A DNA stretch of 64,000 bases from Candidatus Thalassarchaeum betae. Its GTDB lineage: Archaea; Thermoplasmatota; Poseidoniia; Poseidoniales; Thalassarchaeaceae. The notes under the pieces were generated by a model, which ran no database searches, was not told the DNA's origin, and was given only the letters and a program-made list of their open reading frames with translations. Both the position numbers and the translations under genes were made by a program. Of this stretch, positions 8,693-16,727 are shown one piece after another. Position 1 is the first letter of the stretch. Each line of letters begins with the position of its first letter. The DNA lies in assembly GCA_003193925.1 (NCBI GenBank), contig PSPG01000004.1, positions 62,001-126,000 on the forward strand, in the 5' to 3' direction.

Positions 8693-9457
8693 GTGCAGAG
8701 GCGACGTCGACCTAAGGCCGCTGGTTCACAGACCAAGCCGGCAAAGAAAGAGGAACCCAAGCCGCGGAAGACGCAATCCAGTGCCCCGGGGCCCGTGCCC
8801 GGACCGCCTCCCGCTATTGGTATCAAACCAGAACCCGGCTCTATTCCTGACGAGGCAGGACAAGCACCTCAGGAAGTATCGCCCGAACCTATACCCACTG
8901 AAGACGAAGAGTCTGTGGTTCAGAGTCAGATTCTTGGCGGTCCGAAGAGGAAATCCATCGGATTGCAGCCGATCACGGATGCAAGGCCCACCGAAACCCA
9001 AGTTCAATCCATCAGCCCCAAAGCACAGGAGCTGATTGAGGAGAGCAGGCATAAAGCAAGCCAATCTGAGGAAGAGTCTGACGGAGAGTCCGATGAGACT
9101 GAAGAAGAGAATGAAAAGCCTGTTGTCGTTATACCGAGGCCCGTAACCCCGGTGGTAGTAGTCACTAGGAAGTTCAGACGTCGCAGACGCATCTTCCAGG
9201 CTGCAAATCGTGCCAAGCGCCTCGATAGGAGCAGACACATGGAGTACAAATACGAAGTTCGTGGACTGATGGATGAGATTGGGATCCTCGACGAACACCG
9301 TTCCAACATACTCGGCTCAATCTGGGCCAAGGGTGAGAGGCAGACCGTTTCGGATGCCAAGGAATACCTCGAGGGAAAGTTATCGGAGGGGATAATCACC
9401 GAAGACCAACTGTCGAGACTTTGCGCGGTCATCGATGACTACACCATCAGGAGGTGA
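8693..9457 (+). CDS. Proline- and acid-rich protein of unknown function
   Basis: I do not recognise this 254-residue protein. Residues 1-115 are rich in Pro, Lys and Glu and look disordered. A highly acidic stretch (SEEESDGESDETEEENEK) follows at about 125-142, then a Val/Pro segment and a strongly basic patch (RKFRRRRR). The last about 70 residues look folded and helical. The start is GTG 8693. Its last codons contain the ribosome-binding site of the FKBP gene, so the two are translationally coupled. The charge pattern suggests a nucleic-acid or protein scaffold, but that is a guess. Confidence 0.65.
   Translation: MQRRRRPKAAGSQTKPAKKEEPKPRKTQSSAPGPVPGPPPAIGIKPEPGSIPDEAGQAPQEVSPEPIPTEDEESVVQSQILGGPKRKSIGLQPITDARPTETQVQSISPKAQELIEESRHKASQSEEESDGESDETEEENEKPVVVIPRPVTPVVVVTRKFRRRRRIFQAANRAKRLDRSRHMEYKYEVRGLMDEIGILDEHRSNILGSIWAKGERQTVSDAKEYLEGKLSEGIITEDQLSRLCAVIDDYTIRR
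9450..9457 (+). promoter_or_regulatory. Shine-Dalgarno site deciding the FKBP start
   Basis: GGAGGTGA at 9450-9457 lies inside the end of the upstream gene (its TGA stop is 9455-9457), four bases before GTG 9462. This supports GTG 9462 over the upstream in-frame ATG 9435. Confidence 0.7.
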
Positions 9458-9461
9458 TAGA

Positions 9462-9950
9462 GTGGCAATAGTTGAGCGGGATGTCGTAGTTACCGTGCAT
9501 TACACAGGAACCTTCGCTGACTCTAACGAGGTGTTTGATACCAGTGATGGCAGACAGCCTCTCGGCTTCCTAGTCGGTCACGGTAACATGATTGAAGGAT
9601 TCGAACGGGAGCTCATCGGGGCTGCCGTCGGGGAGACTAGGGAGTTTACACTGACACCAGACAAAGCGTATGGGGAGCGTGACGAGGACGCAATCCAGTC
9701 GGTTCCACGCGGACAGTTTCCCCCGGACCTACCTTTGAAGGTCGGTGAGGTTGTGGGGGCGCAGAGTGATCACGGGCCCGTCCAGTTCACTGTGACGGCC
9801 ATTGACGACGACAACGTAACTATTGATTTGAATCATCAAATGGCTGGGATGACCCTCAGATTCAGCGTCGAAGTCATTTCAATCCGACCAGCCCATCCAG
9901 AGGAGCTCGCTCACGGCCACGCACATGGACCCGGGCAGCACCATCACTAG
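9462..9950 (+). CDS. slyD: FKBP-type peptidyl-prolyl isomerase, SlyD-like
   Basis: This 162-residue prolyl isomerase and chaperone has the SlyD arrangement: an N-terminal FKBP strand set (VTVHYTGTF, VFDTSDGRQPL, MIEGFERELIGAAVGE), an inserted flap domain (PRGQFPPDLPLKVGEVVGAQ) and the return to FKBP (NHQMAGMTLRFSVEVISI). A histidine-rich tail, HGHAHGPGQHHH, could bind nickel or other metals, as in bacterial SlyD. There is no signal peptide, so it acts in the cytoplasm. GTG 9462 is preferred because of the ribosome-binding site just before it. Confidence 0.9.
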   Translation: MAIVERDVVVTVHYTGTFADSNEVFDTSDGRQPLGFLVGHGNMIEGFERELIGAAVGETREFTLTPDKAYGERDEDAIQSVPRGQFPPDLPLKVGEVVGAQSDHGPVQFTVTAIDDDNVTIDLNHQMAGMTLRFSVEVISIRPAHPEELAHGHAHGPGQHHH

Positions 9951-10015
9951 CACATTGTTCATGGGCGAATCCCACCTCCCAAGAGCGAACGATGCGCGAG
10001 AGTAGATCGAAAACT

Positions 10016-11587
10016 ATGAGTGGGCTGCCAAGATCCGACGTGCCGACGTCTGATGGAGCCTTATCAGCGGGACATCCTGAGGAAGGGCACCCTCTGCCGG
10101 GTCAACCACCTTACACGCGGGGCATTCACGCTGAGATGTACAAGAGGAAACTCTGGACCATGCGCCAATACGCTGGCTACTCCACTGCTCAGGAGACGAA
10201 CGAGAGATTCAGAATGCTCCTCGATGAGGGACAGACCGGGCTCTCGGTGGCATTTGACTTACCGACTCAATTGGGACTGGACTCCGACCACCTCAATTCA
10301 CTAGGTGAAGTCGGAAAGGTCGGTGTTGCAATAGACACCATTGAAGACATGCGGGCGTTGTTCGATTCGATTGACCTAAGCGCGGTGTCCACCTCCATGA
10401 CAATCAATGCACCTGCAACCACTCTTCTCGCGATGTACGTGGCAGTTGCCGATGATCAGGGGGTGGAAAGGTCCGCGATCAGAGGCACCGTTCAGAATGA
10501 CATCCTAAAGGAGTACATCGCACGAGGGCTGTACATTTATCCCCCGAGTCACTCAATGAGGCTGACAACCGATCTTATGGAATGGTGCAAGGACAATGCA
10601 CCCAATTGGAACACTATCTCAGTTAGTGGTTATCATATGAGGGAAGCTGGATGCACTGCTGTTGAAGAAGTGGGGCTCACACTGTCAAATGCCCTGCAAT
10701 ATGCCCGAACGGCGATAGATGCAGGTCTATTCATCGATGACTTCGCCCCCAGGATGTCCTTCTTCTTCAGTTCACATAACGACCTACTCGAGGAGGTGGC
10801 CAAGTTTCGAGCTGCTAGAGGTTTGTGGCACGAACTGGTTAATCGGGAGTTCAATCCCGAACACTCGAGATCCAGCCAATTAAGATTCCACACACAGACG
10901 GCTGGAGTCACCCTCACAGCCCAGCAACCCCTCAACAATGCTGTGAGAGTAGCATATCAGGCACTCGCAGCGGTGCTTGGTGGAACCCAGTCCCTGCACA
11001 CCAACAGTTTCGACGAAGCTATCGGCCTGCCTACAGCAGAATCTGTTAAGATAGCTCTCCGCACACAACAGATCATCGCTGATGAGACCGGAGTCGCCGA
11101 TTCTGTCGACCCCTTGGCGGGTTCGTATCTCGTTGAAGAGATGACCTCTAAGATTTTCTCCGAGGCAAGAATCCTGGTTGACGAAATCGACTCTCGCGGA
11201 GGTGCGTTGGAATGTGTGAAATCTGGGTATCAGCAGAAGATAATCCATGAGAGCGCGTGGACCCACTTGCAGGAGCTGGAGAGTGGGGGGCTCTCTGTGA
11301 TAGGTATCAATGCCCATGTTGAGGAAGATAATGTTTCAAGCACTCATGGGCAGAAACTCGACACTGATGCTGTCAGAGAGCAACTGGAGTCATTGCAATC
11401 ACTGAAGGACTCTAGGGATACCGAAAGCGTTCTCAAAGCTCTAGAACGCCTTAGGGAGGCATGCGAGGGAATGCAGAATGTCATGGACCCCCTGATTCAT
11501 GCTGTGAAGGAAGGAGCGACTGTCGGCGAGGTCAATGGGGTGATGAGAGAGGTTTTCGGGACATGGATGGCACCTAGTGGGGTGTGA
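10016..11587 (+). CDS. mcmA1: Methylmalonyl-CoA mutase, catalytic (large) chain
   Basis: The 523-residue protein is the TIM-barrel catalytic part of B12-dependent methylmalonyl-CoA mutase, which interconverts (R)-methylmalonyl-CoA and succinyl-CoA. Marks include QYAGYSTAQETNERFR, GLSVAFDLPTQLG, MTINAPA, GTVQNDILKEYIARG, SVSGYHMREAG and GGTQSLHTNSFDEA. The B12-binding domain is absent, as expected in archaea where it is a separate small subunit; that gene is not in this window. I prefer ATG 10016; an ATG at 9992 is also in frame. The epimerase gene overlaps its stop. Confidence 0.93.
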   Translation: MSGLPRSDVPTSDGALSAGHPEEGHPLPGQPPYTRGIHAEMYKRKLWTMRQYAGYSTAQETNERFRMLLDEGQTGLSVAFDLPTQLGLDSDHLNSLGEVGKVGVAIDTIEDMRALFDSIDLSAVSTSMTINAPATTLLAMYVAVADDQGVERSAIRGTVQNDILKEYIARGLYIYPPSHSMRLTTDLMEWCKDNAPNWNTISVSGYHMREAGCTAVEEVGLTLSNALQYARTAIDAGLFIDDFAPRMSFFFSSHNDLLEEVAKFRAARGLWHELVNREFNPEHSRSSQLRFHTQTAGVTLTAQQPLNNAVRVAYQALAAVLGGTQSLHTNSFDEAIGLPTAESVKIALRTQQIIADETGVADSVDPLAGSYLVEEMTSKIFSEARILVDEIDSRGGALECVKSGYQQKIIHESAWTHLQELESGGLSVIGINAHVEEDNVSSTHGQKLDTDAVREQLESLQSLKDSRDTESVLKALERLREACEGMQNVMDPLIHAVKEGATVGEVNGVMREVFGTWMAPSGV

Positions 11588-12009
11588 TGATGAACGATAT
11601 CACCATCGATCACGTCGGTATTGCCACCAGCTCTCTGAGCAAGGCCTCTGGATTCTGGGAGATGCTGGGGTTCATCCGTAGCGGAGACCAACTAAATGAA
11701 AATCAAGGCGTTAGGATTCGGATGTTCGACTCGCCGCGAATTGACGCGAATAATACCAGCATAGAGCTGCTCGAGCCCATTGGTCCGGACTCGCCGATAG
11801 GGAGGTTCATCGCAAACAGGGGAGAGGGTATTCAGCAACTAGCGGTGCGAGTTCCTGACATCCGTGCGATGATTTCCAAACTCTCCGACTCGGGTGTGAG
11901 AATGATTAACGAGGAGCCTGTTCCAGGTGCTTCTGGATCAATAATCGCCTTCGTGCACCCATCTTCCACCGGGGGTGTACTCGTAGAACTCGTCGAACGC
12001 CCTGATTGA
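11587..12009 (+). CDS. mce: Methylmalonyl-CoA epimerase
   Basis: This 140-residue vicinal-oxygen-chelate (glyoxalase-fold) protein begins with ITIDHVGIATSSL, which carries the first metal-binding His, and later has IELLEP, GIQQLAVRV and LVELVE, the rest of the family's metal site. It interconverts (S)- and (R)-methylmalonyl-CoA for the adjacent mutase, completing propionyl-CoA use. ATG 11587 overlaps the mutase stop as TGATG; ATG 11590 is equally possible. Confidence 0.92.
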   Translation: MMNDITIDHVGIATSSLSKASGFWEMLGFIRSGDQLNENQGVRIRMFDSPRIDANNTSIELLEPIGPDSPIGRFIANRGEGIQQLAVRVPDIRAMISKLSDSGVRMINEEPVPGASGSIIAFVHPSSTGGVLVELVERPD

Positions 12010-12043
12010 CAAGCATCAAAAAGGGGACTGATTTCGGCGTGTC

Positions 12044-12346
12044 ATGCAAAGTTCACTCGAACGCCTCAATCAGGATGGGATTCTGACTTCCAAAGCGGTT
12101 TCACAAGAGGTCCGGTTCCTGTCTGAGACACTGGAGACTCTACTGGACTCGGGTGAGATTTCCACTGATGCCTATCTCGACGCGGGTACCATTCAGGGGG
12201 GGCTGTCAGTCTTGGCAAACTTGATTGCTCAGGGCGTATCCGCTGAAGAAGCTCGTATCCAACTCCAACAACTGAGAGTCAGGGCCGAGAACATCAACTC
12301 GAATTACCCTGAACTCGATGGCAAGATCGAGGGAATTCGTCATTAG
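12044..12346 (+). CDS. Small helical protein of unknown function
   Basis: I do not recognise this 100-residue protein. It lacks cysteines, membrane segments and a signal peptide, and is predicted mainly helical with Gln/Glu-rich segments (SEEARIQLQQLRVRAENI). It starts at ATG 12044, 34 bp after the epimerase. Its TAG stop touches the first base of the inverted repeat in front of the preQ0 operon, so it is probably a separate unit from that operon. Confidence 0.6.
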   Translation: MQSSLERLNQDGILTSKAVSQEVRFLSETLETLLDSGEISTDAYLDAGTIQGGLSVLANLIAQGVSAEEARIQLQQLRVRAENINSNYPELDGKIEGIRH

Positions 12347-12384
12347 TATTACCCCAGTAATACTTAGCGAATACTTATCAATAA
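12346..12384 (+). promoter_or_regulatory. Promoter with candidate operator for the preQ0 operon
   Basis: GTATTAC at 12346-12352 and GTAATAC at 12357-12363 form a perfect 7-bp inverted repeat around CCCA. The octamer AATACTTA occurs at 12359-12366 and again at 12370-12377, exactly 11 bp apart, one helical turn. The second copy merges into a TATA-like element (CTTATCAATAA, to 12384) centred about 25 bp before the GTG start of the ribbon-helix-helix gene, which fits a leaderless archaeal promoter. A repressor bound here would block TBP/TFB. Confidence 0.6.
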
Positions 12385-12403
12385 CGTCACCGGCCGCATA
12401 TGC

Positions 12404-12586
12404 GTGCCTAAGGTCAGTTTTGACATACCCAACGAATTGCTCGAAGACCTGCGCCTCCACGTCGGCGATGACAAGAAGTTCGTGTCGCTGGCCGACGCAG
12501 TTAGAACCGCTTGCAGGAAGCTCCTCGATCAACTGGATGCGATCGATGAGATGCATGGCAGAATTCGGAGGAAATCTGATGAGTGA
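12404..12586 (+). CDS. Ribbon-helix-helix transcriptional regulator
   Basis: The 60-residue protein opens with an RHH-type strand and helices (PKVSFDIPNELLEDLRLHV, then SLADAVRTACRKLL), the CopG/Arc-like DNA-binding fold that works as a dimer. The alternating polar residues of the first strand would contact the major groove. It starts at GTG 12404 about 25 bp after a TATA element, so the mRNA is probably leaderless. It overlaps folE by 8 bp, heads the preQ0 operon, and probably controls it by binding the repeats just upstream. That function is inferred. Confidence 0.75.
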   Translation: MPKVSFDIPNELLEDLRLHVGDDKKFVSLADAVRTACRKLLDQLDAIDEMHGRIRRKSDE

Positions 12587-13166
12587 TGCTCCAAGCAGGG
12601 AACAGGCCGTTTCGGCCGTTGACACCCTGGTCAGGTACATCGAGTCTGCAAACGGTGAACTGAGGGAAGGGCTTGCTAGTACCCCGGAGAGAGTCATCGA
12701 GTCGTTCGATGAAATCTACTCGGGTTATTCTGGCGATGCCAAATCGATACTCGATGCCACATTCAACTCCGAGGGCTATGATGGAATCGTCCTACTGAGG
12801 GACATCGAGTTCCATTCGGTTTGCGAACACCACCTGCTACCATTCACAGGCAAGGCCCACATAGCCTACATCCCAACAGACAGGATTGTCGGAATCAGTA
12901 AACTTGCACGGCTGCTCGACTTGCATTCCAGCAAGTTGCAGAATCAGGAAAGGCTGACCAAGGGCATCGCGGATGACATCGAGTCGATACTGGCCCCCCT
13001 TGGATGCGCGGTGATACTCGAGGCTACCCATAATTGCATGCAATGCAGGGGAGTCTCTAAGCAGAATGCTGTGATGATTACCAGCGCGATCCGCGGTGCA
13101 TTCTTTGACAAGCAAGAGGCTCGAGGTGAACTGCTGCAACTCATCAACATCCAGTCGGACAAGTGA
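12579..13166 (+). CDS. folE: GTP cyclohydrolase I
   Basis: FolE turns GTP into 7,8-dihydroneopterin triphosphate, the entry to preQ0 and pterins. The 195-residue protein is type I: the zinc ligands are in FHSVCEHHLLPF and NCMQCRGV, with GISKLARLLD and LQNQERLT between. ATG 12579 overlaps the regulator gene and is preceded by CGGAGGA. The frame is open upstream to 12318 but that sequence is the regulator read in another frame. QueE, QueC and QueD follow, so the main job here is 7-deazaguanine synthesis. Confidence 0.93.
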   Translation: MSDAPSREQAVSAVDTLVRYIESANGELREGLASTPERVIESFDEIYSGYSGDAKSILDATFNSEGYDGIVLLRDIEFHSVCEHHLLPFTGKAHIAYIPTDRIVGISKLARLLDLHSSKLQNQERLTKGIADDIESILAPLGCAVILEATHNCMQCRGVSKQNAVMITSAIRGAFFDKQEARGELLQLINIQSDK

Positions 13167-13170
13167 TTCG

Positions 13171-13800
13171 ATGGTACTACTGCCCACCGGTTCTGACCTC
13201 GAACAGGTCTTCCCGATAGTGGAGATCTTTCACAGCATACAGGGAGAGGGTCACAACACCGGGATGTCCTCGGTGTTCATCCGATTCGGTAGGTGCAACC
13301 TCAGGTGCCCTTGGTGCGATACCGAGTTCGACGAGTGGGAGGACATGACGCTGGGCCAGATCATCAACGAGATCAGCAAGTTCGATTGCGACAGGATCAT
13401 CCTGACCGGAGGCGAGCCGGCTCTGCAGGATCTACCAACCCTGTGCGGAGCCCTGGGGGGCATTGGCTACTACATCAGCATCGAGACAAACGGGACTGTC
13501 GCGCTGCCCAGCGGCATCATCGACTGGATATGCGTCAGCCCGAAGGACCAGGAATACCCGGATGTGGCCATCAGGCAGAGGACCGGGAACGAGTTGAAGG
13601 TCGTTAACCTCGGTCAAGACCTGTCTATGTACGACGACCTCAAAGGAGGCTTCGACCACCTATATCTGCAGCCCTGCTATGACGAGGGGCAAAGTGTGGA
13701 GTGGAACGGGCTCAACTTCCACGATACTTTCGAGCAGGTACGATCGAGGCCCGAGTGGAGGCTCTCGCTCCAGTCTCACAAATGGATGTGCGTGGAATGA
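13171..13800 (+). CDS. queE: 7-carboxy-7-deazaguanine synthase
   Basis: QueE is a radical SAM enzyme that contracts 6-carboxy-tetrahydropterin to 7-carboxy-7-deazaguanine. The cluster motif CNLRCPWC (CxxxCxxC) is in GRCNLRCPWCDTEF, preceded by EIFHSIQGEG and followed by ILTGGEPALQ and SIETNGT. At 209 residues it is of normal size. The start ATG 13171 follows folE by 4 bp, and queC overlaps its end as ATGA. Confidence 0.93.
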   Translation: MVLLPTGSDLEQVFPIVEIFHSIQGEGHNTGMSSVFIRFGRCNLRCPWCDTEFDEWEDMTLGQIINEISKFDCDRIILTGGEPALQDLPTLCGALGGIGYYISIETNGTVALPSGIIDWICVSPKDQEYPDVAIRQRTGNELKVVNLGQDLSMYDDLKGGFDHLYLQPCYDEGQSVEWNGLNFHDTFEQVRSRPEWRLSLQSHKWMCVE

Positions 13801-14579
13801 GCAGGGTGGTAATGGCGTTCAGCGGAGGCATGGACTCGACAGCTCTTCTACTGAGGATGCTGGCAAGAAGGAGTGAAGTCACCTGCATCTCGTACGACTA
13901 CGGGCAGAAGCACATATTGGAGTTGCAGAGGGCGGCTGCGAACATCGAATACCTACAATCCAAGGGTTACGAGGTCGAGCACCACGTTGCTGACCTATCC
14001 AGCGCCATGGCGCTGTTCGACTCGGCCCTCACTGACTCTCAAATCTCCGTGCCTGAAGGCCATTACGAGGAAGAGCAGATGAAGCAGACCGTGGTGCCCA
14101 ACAGAAATGCCATCTTCTCCTCGATCCTCTACGGCTACGCGCTCTCTGTCTCATCGAAGGAGGACGTGGATGTCTCCGTGGCTCTAGGGGTGCACTCCGG
14201 GGACCACGCAATCTACCCTGACTGCAGGCCGGAGTTCTACGATGCCCTGATGCAGGCTTTCAAGGCTGGAAACTGGGACTCTCATAGAGTGACGATGGAT
14301 CTGCCATATGTGGATGGGGACAAGGAGAGTATCCTCAGAGATGCGATGGTTTCGTGCGATAGTCTCGGAGTTGACTTCGACACCGTCTTCCGGAACACCA
14401 ACACCTCTTACAGCCCGGATCAATTGGGGCGCAGCTCGGGCAGAACTGGGGCCGATGTGGAGAGGATACTGGCATTCCATGCCATAGGCCGCAAAGACCC
14501 CGTCGAATATGTAGTGGACTGGAGTACGGTGCTTGAGCGCGCGCTAGCCATAGAGAAGGAATACGAGGCGGCAATATGA
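13797..14579 (+). CDS. queC: 7-cyano-7-deazaguanine (preQ0) synthase lacking the zinc cysteines
   Basis: QueC uses ATP and ammonia to turn 7-carboxy-7-deazaguanine into preQ0. The PP-loop SGGMDST (residues 9-15), YDYGQKH, VPNRNAIF and HSGDHAIYPDCRPEF are intact, as is the C-terminal RKDPVEY. The zinc-binding segment, normally C-x8-9-CGxCxxCxxR, reads S204...S214-G-R-T217-G-A-D220-V-E-R, so all four cysteines are replaced while the frame around them is kept. The 260-residue protein overlaps queE and msrB by ATGA junctions and looks fully functional otherwise. Confidence 0.9.
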   Translation: MSRVVMAFSGGMDSTALLLRMLARRSEVTCISYDYGQKHILELQRAAANIEYLQSKGYEVEHHVADLSSAMALFDSALTDSQISVPEGHYEEEQMKQTVVPNRNAIFSSILYGYALSVSSKEDVDVSVALGVHSGDHAIYPDCRPEFYDALMQAFKAGNWDSHRVTMDLPYVDGDKESILRDAMVSCDSLGVDFDTVFRNTNTSYSPDQLGRSSGRTGADVERILAFHAIGRKDPVEYVVDWSTVLERALAIEKEYEAAI

Positions 14580-14995
14580 CGGGCTCCCGACCGAGATTCA
14601 ACCACGACAGAGATCCTGTCTGGAGGTCTGACCTCACACAACTCCAGTACCACGTTACCAGGGAGGCAGGCACTGAGATGCCGAACTCGGGCATTTACAA
14701 CATGGAGGAGAGGGACGGTTCCTACTACTGCATCTGCTGCGGACACATACTCTTCACTGCGGAGATGAAATACCACTCGGGGTGCGGCTGGCCCGCCTTC
14801 CACACCGAGCACGCTGACGCTGGCATACGCAGGATCGAGGACAATAGCCAGGGTAGGAAGCGGACAGAGGTCAGGTGCAGTTCATGCGACGCCCACCTCG
14901 GTCACGTGTTTAATGACGGGCCCAATCAGTTCGGCGGCGAGAGGTACTGCATCAACTCGGCCAGTATGGACTTCGTAGCGGAGGGAGGCGCATGA
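14576..14995 (+). CDS. msrB: Peptide-methionine (R)-S-oxide reductase
   Basis: MsrB repairs methionine-R-sulfoxide. The 139-residue protein has the structural zinc pairs CICCG and CSSC, the GCGWPAF motif, VRCSSCDAHLGHVF and the catalytic cysteine in RYCINSASM. It sits inside the preQ0 operon with ATGA-type overlaps on both sides (queC and queD), so it is tightly co-expressed although its chemistry is unrelated. Confidence 0.93.
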   Translation: MTGSRPRFNHDRDPVWRSDLTQLQYHVTREAGTEMPNSGIYNMEERDGSYYCICCGHILFTAEMKYHSGCGWPAFHTEHADAGIRRIEDNSQGRKRTEVRCSSCDAHLGHVFNDGPNQFGGERYCINSASMDFVAEGGA

Positions 14996-15441
14996 GTACA
15001 TCAATCCGGAGGTGGGTAGAGACAGACACCGGCCACAGGGTTCCCAACCACAGGAGCAAGTGCCGGAACCTGCACGGCCACAGGTACAGATGGGAGGCAG
15101 AGCTCGAAGGGGAAGTGGTGACCCGGGAAGGCGTTTCCGAAGAGGGAATGCTGATCGACTTCGGAGACGTCTCGGAGATACTGGAGGAGCAGATCCACGA
15201 TGTCGTCGATCACGCATTCATCGTCTATGAGGGTGATGCCGAGGCCATGCAGGCGTTGTCAGTCATGGGCGATGACCACAAGACTCTGGTAGTGCCGTTC
15301 GTCCCTACGGCCGAGAACCTCGCCAAGTGGGCATTCTCAGTAGTCGAGTCGCACATCACAACTGCCTATGGCAATGATTTGAGGCTGGTAGCCTTCCACG
15401 TCAGGGAGACTCCCAAGTCCTGTGCCAGTTGGCGTCTCTAA
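14992..15441 (+). CDS. queD: 6-carboxy-5,6,7,8-tetrahydropterin synthase
   Basis: QueD converts dihydroneopterin triphosphate to 6-carboxy-tetrahydropterin, between FolE and QueE. The zinc histidines are in TDTGHRVPNH and LHGHRY, with the catalytic Cys at CRNLHGH. IDFGDV, VDHAF and PTAENLA are also present. The 149-residue protein ends the operon; the next gene is convergent on the other strand. Confidence 0.92.
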   Translation: MSTSIRRWVETDTGHRVPNHRSKCRNLHGHRYRWEAELEGEVVTREGVSEEGMLIDFGDVSEILEEQIHDVVDHAFIVYEGDAEAMQALSVMGDDHKTLVVPFVPTAENLAKWAFSVVESHITTAYGNDLRLVAFHVRETPKSCASWRL

Positions 15442-15458
15442 TTCGCCAAACTCAGTCC

Positions 15459-16208
15459 TTAGGGACTGTTCTGCTCGAAGGCAACGGTAGCAGCCGAGAT
15501 GACCCCGAGGATCCTGTGGGCCTCGTCATCTGAAGGCAGGCCACGTAACATCACCCTAGACAGTGTCTCCTCGATGCCCTGGCGCCTGTGATCCCGGGTC
15601 GGCATGGTTCTGGCCAACTTGGAAATCTCCTCCTTCAGCCGCATACGCAGTTCGGGGCTCAGCAACGTGTGATCGGCTGGCTCTGAATCTGGGGCCTTGT
15701 ACCACTCATAGCAGAGAATTGCTACTGCATGGCTGAGATTGAGTATCGGGTACCCCTCCCACGTAGGCACTGACACCAGTAGATCGCAGATGTTCAGCTC
15801 CTCGTTCAACAGGCCCTTGCCCTCGGGGCCGAACACCAGGGCAATCCTAGAATCCGTATCCTTCACTCTGGAAGCAAGGTCTTCAGGATTCAAGAAGTGC
15901 CGGAAGGCCGTCTTGTCTCCGGATTCTCTCTTACCAGATGTCCCGACTACCAGTGAGCAGTCACTGGAGGCGTCCCCTATGGCATCGAACGAGGTTGCAC
16001 CATCGAGGACCCATTGTGCGTGCTTCGCACGATTCCGGGTTTCCTCGGACCACTCAATGCCTCCGCCCACAACCCTGAGATCTGAGATTCCGAAGTTCGC
16101 CATAACTCTCGCTACCGCGCCGATGTTGCCGTCGTTCTCCGGCCTCACCAATACTACGCAGACGCGTTGGGATATACTTGGCAGGGGGGCTTCCTGATGA
16201 TCTCCCAC
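15459..16208 (-). CDS. trmJ: TrmJ-like tRNA 2'-O-methyltransferase (SPOUT)
   Basis: The 249-residue protein has the three SpoU motifs: RPENDGNIGAVARVMANFG, LVFGPEGKGLLNEEL and PILNLSHAVAILCYE, which form the knotted SAM site. The length, the NIGAVARVM segment and a helical C-terminal extension are most like TrmJ, which methylates ribose 32 of tRNA. It starts at GTG 16208 and is the last gene of a minus-strand cluster with four ribosomal proteins. Other SpoU-type specificities cannot be excluded. Confidence 0.82.
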   Translation of the reverse strand: MGDHQEAPLPSISQRVCVVLVRPENDGNIGAVARVMANFGISDLRVVGGGIEWSEETRNRAKHAQWVLDGATSFDAIGDASSDCSLVVGTSGKRESGDKTAFRHFLNPEDLASRVKDTDSRIALVFGPEGKGLLNEELNICDLLVSVPTWEGYPILNLSHAVAILCYEWYKAPDSEPADHTLLSPELRMRLKEEISKLARTMPTRDHRRQGIEETLSRVMLRGLPSDDEAHRILGVISAATVAFEQNSP

Positions 16209-16245
16209 GACTGTCGCAGGCAGTCATCTCACAAGAGCATGGCAG

Positions 16246-16458
16246 TCAGTCTGTCCGACGCTGCGTGTAGGTGGTGATGTAGCCTGCAATCCAGTTCCTC
16301 ATCCTCTTGTTCTTCAGATTTCCTTCCTCGTCAGCGAGGTCAGTGAATTGTTCGACCAACTTCTTGTTCGTATCGAAGTCATCAGTGAACATATCTGGAT
16401 AGATTTCTACGAGCCGTAGGGCCCTAATTTTGATGAAGGAAGGACGTATGTTACCCAT
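16246..16458 (-). CDS. rps17e: Ribosomal protein eS17
   Basis: The 70-residue protein starts [14 protein letters not shown] and has the eS17 blocks [17 protein letters not shown] and [13 protein letters not shown]. It is a small-subunit protein found in archaea and eukaryotes. ATG 16458 follows the eL31 stop by one base, so the genes are co-translated. Confidence 0.95.
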   Translation of the reverse strand: MGNIRPSFIKIRALRLVEIYPDMFTDDFDTNKKLVEQFTDLADEEGNLKNKRMRNWIAGYITTYTQRRTD

Positions 16459-16459
16459 T

Positions 16460-16723
16460 TCAGGCCTCCAGTAACTTTACTTCAATCGGGAATCCCTCTT
16501 CACGCGTGCAGACTACCTTGATTTTACGCGGCGGATGTTGCATGCCACGGGCCCAGATAGCGTGATTGATCGCCTCGTCGATCCACAGGTCCTCGTCATC
16601 ACTCATCTTCATATGCCGGGCTACGTGCTTGCGTATCTCGGCCATGGCTCTGTTAGCCCTCCGAGTGCGAGGGACGGTCCATGCAGCACGCAATGGGATG
16701 GTCATCTCCTTCACCTCAGCCAT
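16460..16723 (-). CDS. rpl31e: Ribosomal protein eL31
   Basis: The 87-residue large-subunit protein has the eL31 pattern: [20 protein letters not shown], then [10 protein letters not shown] and [19 protein letters not shown]. The start is preceded by AGGTGATTGC ATG, with the TGA of eL39 inside the ribosome-binding site. It follows eL39, a pairing that is conserved in archaea. Confidence 0.95.
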   Translation of the reverse strand: MAEVKEMTIPLRAAWTVPRTRRANRAMAEIRKHVARHMKMSDDEDLWIDEAINHAIWARGMQHPPRKIKVVCTREEGFPIEVKLLEA

Positions 16724-16727
16724 GCAA

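Noticed and set aside
12347-12403. preQ1-type riboswitch before the preQ0 operon
   Set aside because: The TATA element is about 25 bp from the first start codon, so the transcript is probably leaderless and has no room for an aptamer.
12318-12578. N-terminal extension of FolE
   Set aside because: It reads through the ribbon-helix-helix gene in another frame; FolE sequence begins at ATG 12579 with a ribosome-binding site.
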